Shown piece after piece: positions 7,132-12,086 of a stretch of 12,086 nucleotides of DNA (its first letter is position 1; every line of letters begins with the position of its first letter). Under the pieces are notes generated by a model. The model made no database searches. It saw nothing but the letters and a program-made list of their open reading frames with translations, and was not told the origin of the DNA. The stretch covers positions 1 to 12,086 of the forward strand of contig JAUVRS010000049.1 of assembly GCA_030597505.1 (NCBI GenBank), in the 5' to 3' direction. The position numbers and the translations under genes are program-made. This DNA is from Desulfobacteraceae bacterium. GTDB lineage: Bacteria; Desulfobacterota; DSM-4660; Desulfatiglandales; Desulfatiglandaceae.

Positions 7132-8286
7132 CTATTTGGCAATCACGTCTTCAGGCAGCTTTCGGGTGAGAATATCCACGGCCTCTTCTACCATTTCTTC
7201 CAAAACCTGTCGGGCAGGTTTGATTTCATGGATAAGCCCTGAGACCTGTCCCGCAAGACCCCCCACATAGTCGAGTTTATCGGCTTTGATGAAACTCCAC
7301 AGGAGCGCAGAGGAAAGCAGAACCTGGTTTGGGAAAGGAATGGGGTCGAGCCCTGATTCTTCCCAGAGTCGGTGGAATTTGTTGAGGCTCGCCCGTACGG
7401 TTTTACCCGTGTAGGCCGTACTGACACGCGTTCCTTCATCGTTGGAGTCAAGGATTCGGTCTTTATTTATATCCAGAGCCCCCCCTTCGTCTGTGGCCAG
7501 AAAACGTGTGCCAACCCAAACCCCCGGACATCCCATGGCCAACGATGCTGCAAGTCCTCGGCCGTCTCCGATGCCACCGGCGGCCAGAACCGGGACGGGT
7601 GAAGCCACGTCAATGACCTGGGGCAGTAATGCCATGGTTCCGATTCTGCCCGTATGCCCACCTCCCTCGAGCACCTGGGCCACCACGAGATCTACCCCTG
7701 ACTCGGCAATGCGGCGACCATTTTTTACATTTCCCGTAATCCCGAGGACTTTCATCCCCACGGCATGGGCCTCTTCAACCATAAAACCGGGGTTACCGAG
7801 ACCTGCGCAAAAAAGAGGCACCCGTTCCTCGATACACACCTGAATAGACTCTTTGGGGAGCATGGTGGTGGTGTTCAATTTTAGTATGACATCCGTATCC
7901 GGAAGCTCCAATTCCTCTTTTATTTTTTTGAACCATTCAAGATGCGGCTTTGGCAGCATCTCCAGGACCTGACTGAGGGGCAGTTCCGTTGCCGCCCCCG
8001 ATTTCATGACTTCGCGGGTTGCCAGGCGTTTTGGCAGAAGAAGGTCAACCCCATAAGGTTTGTCTGTCAGGGACTTGATTTCCCGGATAGCGTCTCGAAG
8101 TTCATCCACTGTGAAGCCACTTCCACCGAGGACCCCGAGTCCTCCAGCCTCGGAAACAGCCACAACCAGTTCCACGGGCGCTCCGGTTGTCTCCCCTATC
8201 AGGGTTGGCCCCATACCGGCACTCAGGATCGGGTATTCAATCCCCAGCAGGTCACAAAGTTTTGTCTTGAGCGTTCTTTTTCCCAT
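7132..8286 (-). CDS. Nitronate monooxygenase / 2-nitropropane dioxygenase family flavoprotein
   Basis: This 384-residue TIM-barrel FMN protein belongs to the NMO/2-nitropropane dioxygenase family (the same superfamily as FabK). The barrel opens with IEYPILSAGMG, followed by the glycine-rich EAGGLGVLGGSG. The family's key region reads VLEGGGHTGR, with His211 at the catalytic-base position; relatives often have EAGGHxG, so one residue differs. The FMN phosphate is bound by VLAAGGIGDGRG (about 233-244) and GVWVGTRF. In an oxygen-poor organism a true nitronate oxygenase role is doubtful. An enoyl-thioester reductase or other FMN oxidoreductase role is an alternative. The start ATG 8286 is backed by AAAGGAG at 8293-8299. 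It is convergent with the CoA-binding gene and divergent from the radical SAM gene. Confidence 0.9.
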   Translation of the reverse strand: MGKRTLKTKLCDLLGIEYPILSAGMGPTLIGETTGAPVELVVAVSEAGGLGVLGGSGFTVDELRDAIREIKSLTDKPYGVDLLLPKRLATREVMKSGAATELPLSQVLEMLPKPHLEWFKKIKEELELPDTDVILKLNTTTMLPKESIQVCIEERVPLFCAGLGNPGFMVEEAHAVGMKVLGITGNVKNGRRIAESGVDLVVAQVLEGGGHTGRIGTMALLPQVIDVASPVPVLAAGGIGDGRGLAASLAMGCPGVWVGTRFLATDEGGALDINKDRILDSNDEGTRVSTAYTGKTVRASLNKFHRLWEESGLDPIPFPNQVLLSSALLWSFIKADKLDYVGGLAGQVSGLIHEIKPARQVLEEMVEEAVDILTRKLPEDVIAK

Positions 8287-8292
8287 AAATGT

Positions 8293-8299
8293 CTCCTTT
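8293..8299 (-). promoter_or_regulatory. Ribosome binding site of the nitronate monooxygenase-like gene
   Basis: AAAGGAG on the minus strand, six bases before the ATG, fixes this start. Confidence 0.7.
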
Positions 8300-8327
8300 C
8301 ACTCGAATGTAGTGCCAATTTGGGGGA

Positions 8328-8356
8328 ATTCTAAAACGGTTGTCTGGTGAAGTCAA
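8328..8356 (-). promoter_or_regulatory. Sigma-70-type promoter of the nitronate monooxygenase-like gene
   Basis: On the minus strand TTGACT (8356-8351) and TAGAAT (8333-8328) are 17 bases apart, each one mismatch from consensus. Transcription would start near 8321, leaving a leader of about 35 bases that contains the ribosome binding site. Confidence 0.6.
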
Positions 8357-8384
8357 ATGAATGAGATCTCGGGTGGTGGTACAG

Positions 8385-8398
8385 AGACCTGCAGGTCT
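8385..8398. repeat. Perfect 14-bp palindrome in the divergent spacer (operator candidate)
   Basis: AGACCTGCAGGTCT is perfectly self-complementary. It is flanked by a further pair, TCGGG (8368-8372) and CCCGA (8401-8405). It overlaps a possible weak -35 (TTGCCC, 8398-8403) that is 17 bases before TACGAT (8421-8426), in front of the radical SAM gene. A dimeric repressor site is a reasonable reading, but no regulator is encoded nearby. Confidence 0.4.
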
Positions 8399-8435
8399 TG
8401 CCCGAAACGGATTCAGATGATACGATAGATATGTT

Positions 8436-9386
8436 ATGGACCCGTTGATACTTTATAGAAAATGCAGTCTTTGTCCCCGTAAGTGTGGTGTCTCCAGGTC
8501 GAAAAAAAACGGAAAAAAGCAGACCGGGTTTTGCGGGGAACAGGATCAGATTCGGGTCGCGCATGTGGGACCCCATTTTGGAGAAGAACCCCCGATCACG
8601 GGAAAACGCGGTTCGGGCATGATCTTTTTTACCGGATGCACGCTGCGGTGCTCCTTCTGCCAGAATCATCAGATTTCACAAGGAAGACTTGGCAGGGAAA
8701 TGGAACTCATCGAACTGGTTGAAAGTGTGTTCAATATGGTTACCCAATATCATGTCCACAACGTAAATCTGGTAACTCCCGATCATTTCCTTCCGCATGT
8801 TTTTCAGCTCGTCTCAATGATGAGAAAAAGGGGTCTTGATCTCCCTGTGGTCTACAATGTTTCTGGATATCAATCCGTGGATACGTTAAATCTGGCTGAA
8901 AATTTTGCTGACATATACCTTCCCGATTACAAGTATTCTGATTCATCCCTGGCGGAAAGGCTTTCACAATGTCCAGATTACCCAAAGATAGCCCTCGAGG
9001 CCATAGTTGAAATGATTCGGCAGAAAGGTGTCCTTGATTCATGTCTTTCCGGGAGTGATTTGGCCAAAAAGGGTGTTCTGGTCAGACATTTGATCCTTCC
9101 CGGAAACGTGAAAAATTCAATCAATGCGTTGACAAGCCTTTTTGTAGAATTTGGCGGGGGGCTTCCTGTCAGTCTTATGTCGCAATACTATCCGGTTTTT
9201 GATCAGAATGACGAGACGTTAAATCGGTCAATTACAACGGAAGAATTTATAAAGGTATACACTCACGCACAAGAACTTGGTTTTGAGTGGATCTTTGTCC
9301 AATTCCCTGAAAAAATGCATAAACACCGCCGAGATATTTCTCCGTTTTTGCCCGACTTCCGGCAAACAGAGCCTTTCGGGAGATGA
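8436..9386 (+). CDS. Radical SAM protein, PflA/PflX-like (COG1313 type)
   Basis: This 316-residue radical SAM enzyme has the cluster-binding CxxxCxxC motif at Cys68, Cys72 and Cys75 in FFTGCTLRCSFCQNHQIS. That context is characteristic of the pyruvate formate-lyase activase-like COG1313 group. An additional N-terminal cysteine set, Cys10, Cys13, Cys17 and Cys33 (CSLCPRKCGVS ... GFCG), is also typical of that group and may hold another metal site. The catalysed reaction is unknown. No glycyl-radical enzyme is encoded in the window, so an activase role has no local partner. The chosen ATG keeps the N-terminal cysteines; the site before it is poor in ribosome-binding sequence, and a weak promoter close to the start suggests a very short leader. 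It is probably transcribed alone, since a terminator candidate overlaps its stop codon. Confidence 0.9.
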   Translation: MDPLILYRKCSLCPRKCGVSRSKKNGKKQTGFCGEQDQIRVAHVGPHFGEEPPITGKRGSGMIFFTGCTLRCSFCQNHQISQGRLGREMELIELVESVFNMVTQYHVHNVNLVTPDHFLPHVFQLVSMMRKRGLDLPVVYNVSGYQSVDTLNLAENFADIYLPDYKYSDSSLAERLSQCPDYPKIALEAIVEMIRQKGVLDSCLSGSDLAKKGVLVRHLILPGNVKNSINALTSLFVEFGGGLPVSLMSQYYPVFDQNDETLNRSITTEEFIKVYTHAQELGFEWIFVQFPEKMHKHRRDISPFLPDFRQTEPFGR

Positions 9387-9408
9387 GGGCCCTGTTTTGT
9401 TTGTTTTA
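9364..9408 (+). terminator. Terminator candidate overlapping the end of the radical SAM gene
   Basis: AAACAGAGCC (9364-9373) can pair with GGCCCTGTTT (9388-9397) with one mismatch, around a 14-base loop. A T-rich tail (TTTTGTTTGTTTT) follows. The stop codon lies within the loop region. The tail is interrupted by G, so efficiency is uncertain. Confidence 0.45.
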
Positions 9409-9434
9409 TGTCGGGACGGGGCTTTATTCCCGTG

Positions 9435-9463
9435 TTGACATTAAAATAGGGCTTTGTTAAAAA
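9435..9463 (+). promoter_or_regulatory. Sigma-70-type promoter of the HdrD-like gene
   Basis: A perfect TTGACA (9435-9440) is followed, after 17 bases, by TAAAAA (9458-9463). The start point would be near 9470, giving a leader of about 65 bases. A small dyad, ACGGG/CCCGT (9416-9420/9429-9433), sits just upstream of the -35. Confidence 0.5.
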
Positions 9464-9516
9464 AATCACATTCTTCTGACGTCGTGATTGAAAGATGGTT
9501 TTGAGTTTTTATTCTG

Positions 9517-9523
9517 AAAGGAG
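9517..9523 (+). promoter_or_regulatory. Ribosome binding site of the HdrD-like gene
   Basis: AAAGGAG lies 11 bases before ATG 9535, slightly further than usual. It is the only good site near this start. Confidence 0.6.
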
Positions 9524-9534
9524 CAGTTGATAAT

Positions 9535-10683
9535 ATGGAAGCGTTAACCCCATTTTATGAAGTGAATGAGGCCCTGGTGGCTATGGGTGCTGAAAAACTG
9601 AACCTCTGTATGCAATGCGGCATGTGTACGGGTTCCTGCCCATGGCGAATCGTGGAGAGTCCCTTTAATGTTCGGAGTTTGATCAGAATGGCCCAGCTGG
9701 GTGTTGAAGGTTATGAGTCTGACGATATCCTCTATGGGTGCACCACTTGCAACAAATGCGTGCTGAAATGCCCCAGGGGGGTAACCATCATTGATGTCGT
9801 AAAGGCCATGCGGGCTATGATAGCCGAAACCGGCACCATACCCGGCGTTCTGAGGACCATTACCGGAAGTGTCCACAGCAACGGGAATCCCTGGTCGGAG
9901 GCAAGAGAAAAAAGGACGGAGTGGATGGAGGGGCTTGATGTCCCGGCCTATGGAGACGATAAAGAATATTTATTGTTTGTATGTTGTACCTCTGCATATG
10001 ACGCACGAAGCCGGAATATCGCCAAGGCCATGACCAAGATCCTTTTAGCAACCGGTGTGACCTTTGGCGTAATCGGTGAAGAAGAGAGCTGCTGTGCCGA
10101 ATCGGTCAGAAAAATCGGGGATGAAGAGCTGTTTGGCAAAATGTCTGAGAAGAACATCAGTCTTTACAAAGACAGAGGGGTCAAAAAGGTCATCACTACA
10201 TCCCCCCATTGTTACTATACATTTACACAGGAGTATCCGGAGTTGGGCGGAGAATTTGAAACAATTCATTATACCCAATTGCTGGCAGGCCTTCTTGAGG
10301 CAGGGGAACTAAAACTGTCAGGGACATTGGATAAGAAAGTCACTTACCATGATCCTTGCTATCTCGGGAGACACAGTGAAATCTATGATGAACCCCGTTT
10401 ACTGATTTCGGCTGTAACCAACGGCAATCTGGTGGAAATGAAACGGATCAAAAAGGAGAGCCTTTGCTGTGGGGCCGGGGGAGGTCGTCTGTGGATGGAG
10501 ACCAAACCCGAATGGCGGTTTTCAGACCTGAGAATACACGAAGCGTGTGAGACCGGGGCGTCCATCCTTGCCACGGCCTGCCCATATTGTATCTCTATGC
10601 TTGAGGACAGCCGAAAGACAGTCAACAAGGAGGATGAGATCGAAATAAAAGATATTTCAGAACTTATTGCTGAAGTCCTGTAG
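9535..10683 (+). CDS. HdrD-like (Fe-S)-binding oxidoreductase with two CCG domains
   Basis: This 382-residue protein is related to heterodisulfide reductase subunit D and the GlpC/GlcF-type subunits. It should relay electrons between a dehydrogenase and an acceptor at a cysteine-rich site. The N-terminus has two ferredoxin-type 4Fe-4S motifs: Cys25/28/31/35 and Cys69/72/75/79. Two CCG domains follow. The second is complete: Cys275, Cys311-Cys312, Cys349 and Cys352, with spacings of 35, 36 and 2 residues that fit a non-cubane cluster site. The first has Cys151, Cys186-Cys187 and Cys226, but Ser223 stands where the first Cys of CxxC would be. No membrane segment is visible. Usual partners (flavin oxidase, Etf, HdrA) are absent here. 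It has its own promoter, so it is not simply part of an upstream operon. Confidence 0.92.
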   Translation: MEALTPFYEVNEALVAMGAEKLNLCMQCGMCTGSCPWRIVESPFNVRSLIRMAQLGVEGYESDDILYGCTTCNKCVLKCPRGVTIIDVVKAMRAMIAETGTIPGVLRTITGSVHSNGNPWSEAREKRTEWMEGLDVPAYGDDKEYLLFVCCTSAYDARSRNIAKAMTKILLATGVTFGVIGEEESCCAESVRKIGDEELFGKMSEKNISLYKDRGVKKVITTSPHCYYTFTQEYPELGGEFETIHYTQLLAGLLEAGELKLSGTLDKKVTYHDPCYLGRHSEIYDEPRLLISAVTNGNLVEMKRIKKESLCCGAGGGRLWMETKPEWRFSDLRIHEACETGASILATACPYCISMLEDSRKTVNKEDEIEIKDISELIAEVL

Positions 10684-10703
10684 CATTTGGAAACTGAACC
10701 CGT

Positions 10704-10898
10704 GTTGATAACGATGTAACTACTCACGTAGTCAGGTTGAAGCTGTTTAGACTGAAGGCTGAAGGGGACAGAAGAGCATGATTGCCGTACTTTGGCGGAA
10801 ATATTTGATTCTTGTACCAAACATGGCTTCAAAATGAGCTTTTTCCTAACAGTCTTCAGCCTTTAGCCTATCCACCTGAATAGTTACATAACGATAAC
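10704..10898. repeat. 195-bp element with long imperfect terminal inverted repeats
   Basis: The spacer before larC is bounded by inverted ends. ATGTAACTACTCA (10714-10726) matches the inverse of TGAATAGTTACAT (10877-10889) at 12 of 13 positions. TAGACTGAAGGCTGAAG (10748-10764) matches the inverse of CTTCAGCCTTTAGCCTA (10854-10870) at 15 of 17. The outermost bases (GTTGATAACG / CGATAAC) continue the symmetry loosely. The roughly 90-bp centre has no convincing gene. It looks like a small non-autonomous or palindromic repeat element; no target-site duplication is obvious. Confidence 0.6.
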
Positions 10899-10923
10899 CC
10901 AAAATATTTTTTTGAGACTATAA

Positions 10924-12084
10924 ATGAAAATAGCCTATCTTGACTGTTTTTCAGGGATCAGTGGCGACATGTTTCTGGGCGCACTGCTCGATTCGGGATT
11001 TTCCTTTGATGAACTTGCTGAGCGTCTTGCAACCCTGCCGCTAAAGGGCTTCCGGCTCGAGGCGGTTCATGAGGGCCGAAAACATATTTTCGGTACACGG
11101 TTTGTGGTCATACTGGAAGATGTGAAACAGCCGGCAAGGGGTCTCAGGGAAATTAGAGAAATCATTAAAAAGAGTGAGTTTACGGACACGGTTAAGACAA
11201 AAAGCATTCAGATATTTGAAAATTTGGCAAGGGTGGAAGGAGCGGTCCATAACCTTCCGGCTGATGAGGTCCATTTCCACGAAATAGGCGCCGTGGATTC
11301 GATCATAGACATTGTCGGGGCCGTATATGGTATTGAACGTCTGGGGATTCAAGCGCTCCTGGTCTCTCCGCTGCCCCTTGGGTCAGGTTTTGTGGGGTCA
11401 TCCCATGGAAGACTACCGCTTCCAGCGCCTGCCACTGCTGCTCTTTTAAAAGATATCCCCGTGTTTGACTCAGGCCTCACCTATGAAATGGTCACACCTA
11501 CCGGGGCAGCCCTGGTCAAGGGGTTAGCCGAATCTTTCGGGCAAATGCCCCCCATGGTTATTCACGACATCGGTTATGGCGTTGGAAAAAGGGATCTGCC
11601 GGACAGACCCAATTTGGCCAGAATACTCATCGGTGAACAAGGGGAAGAGACAACAGGTGATACGGTGGTTATCCTTGAGACGAACCTGGATGATAACAGC
11701 CCTGAGATTTTAGGGTATCTTATGGAACGGCTGTTTGATGCAGGGGGGCTGGATGTGGTATTTCTTCCTGTTCAAATGAAAAAGGGCAGACCCGGGGTCC
11801 AGATCCAAGTCATTGGCCGGCCTGATAAAAAAGATATTTTGATGGAGATCCTTTTTAAAGAGAGCACAACCCTTGGCATTCGATTCAGATACAGCCAGAG
11901 AAAGGTACTGACACGTTCTCTGGAGGAGGTGGAGAGTCCCTGGGGGAAGATCAAAGTCAAGAAAAGCGTTGACAGTGACGGGTCCCCCTTTTTTCTCCCT
12001 GAATACGAAGTCTGCCGGGAGATTGCTTTAAGAAACAACCTTCCCCTACAGGAAATCTTTTCCTGGGTCATGGGGTTGATTTGA
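10924..12084 (+). CDS. larC: Nickel pincer cofactor biosynthesis protein LarC
   Basis: This 386-residue protein is the cyclometallase that inserts nickel into the pyridinium dithiocarboxylate precursor to make the nickel-pincer nucleotide of lactate racemase-family enzymes, using CTP. The N-terminus MKIAYLDCFSGISGDMFLGALLD is diagnostic. Other family blocks are VHFHEIGAVDSIIDIVGA (116-133), HGRLPLPAPAT (161-171), ETNLDDNSPE (252-261) and MKKGRPG (285-291). It is one continuous reading frame, unlike the Lactobacillus plantarum gene, where LarC1 and LarC2 are joined by programmed frameshifting. The stop codon TGA lies two bases before the window end, so the gene is complete. It has no strong ribosome-binding site and is preceded by an inverted-repeat element. 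LarB, LarE and the racemase are not in view; they may lie downstream. Confidence 0.94.
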   Translation: MKIAYLDCFSGISGDMFLGALLDSGFSFDELAERLATLPLKGFRLEAVHEGRKHIFGTRFVVILEDVKQPARGLREIREIIKKSEFTDTVKTKSIQIFENLARVEGAVHNLPADEVHFHEIGAVDSIIDIVGAVYGIERLGIQALLVSPLPLGSGFVGSSHGRLPLPAPATAALLKDIPVFDSGLTYEMVTPTGAALVKGLAESFGQMPPMVIHDIGYGVGKRDLPDRPNLARILIGEQGEETTGDTVVILETNLDDNSPEILGYLMERLFDAGGLDVVFLPVQMKKGRPGVQIQVIGRPDKKDILMEILFKESTTLGIRFRYSQRKVLTRSLEEVESPWGKIKVKKSVDSDGSPFFLPEYEVCREIALRNNLPLQEIFSWVMGLI

Positions 12085-12086
12085 CG

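Noticed and set aside
10383..10832. Minus-strand open frame of 149 codons over the end of the HdrD-like gene and the inverted repeat
   Set aside because: It is Ser-rich, matches no family I know, overlaps conserved cysteine motifs of the HdrD-like gene on the other strand, and continues into a non-coding repeat.
11740..11800. Possible programmed frameshift in larC, as in Lactobacillus plantarum
   Set aside because: The gene is a single uninterrupted frame carrying both LarC1-like and LarC2-like motifs, so no frameshift is required.

Overview
The window carries ten protein-coding genes, all apparently intact, and no RNA gene, CRISPR array or insertion sequence that I can recognise. The gene content suggests a strictly anaerobic, metabolically versatile bacterium of the Desulfobacterota (deltaproteobacterial) type. 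It includes an HdrD/CCG-domain iron-sulfur reductase, a second multi-cluster iron-sulfur protein, a PflA/PflX-like radical SAM protein, an ADP-forming acyl-CoA synthetase alpha-like subunit and the nickel-pincer cofactor gene larC. The taxonomic guess is inference from content only.

Layout. A class III aminotransferase (52-1440, minus) and a GNAT acetyltransferase (about 1662-2192, plus) are divergent. Their shared spacer holds good promoter-like elements and repeated TGTCAAG boxes. An MFS transporter (2387-3562) follows, with a strong intrinsic terminator immediately before its start codon. Next comes a plus-strand run of three genes: histidine phosphatase (3667-4215), a winged-helix/multi-cluster iron-sulfur protein (4285-5391) and an ACD-alpha/CoA-binding protein (5446-6900). 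The last two are probably co-transcribed. A convergent spacer (6901-7131) with a large imperfect inverted repeat separates them from a nitronate monooxygenase-like flavoprotein (7132-8286, minus). This gene is divergent from a radical SAM protein (8436-9386, plus). An HdrD-like protein (9535-10683) with its own promoter and larC (10924-12084) complete the window. They are separated by a 240-bp spacer dominated by a second long imperfect inverted repeat.

How the genes may work together. The iron-sulfur protein and the ACD-alpha protein look like a functional pair around CoA thioesters and electron transfer, but the ATP-grasp beta subunit is not present. The HdrD-like protein would pass electrons between an unidentified dehydrogenase and a thiol/disulfide or quinone-type acceptor. 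LarC serves lactate racemase-family enzymes encoded elsewhere. No single new system is proven here. The items most worth a second look are the winged-helix iron-sulfur protein with its lone ACD-alpha partner, the MFS leader terminator, the TGTCAAG operator candidate, and the two inverted-repeat elements that look like members of dispersed families.
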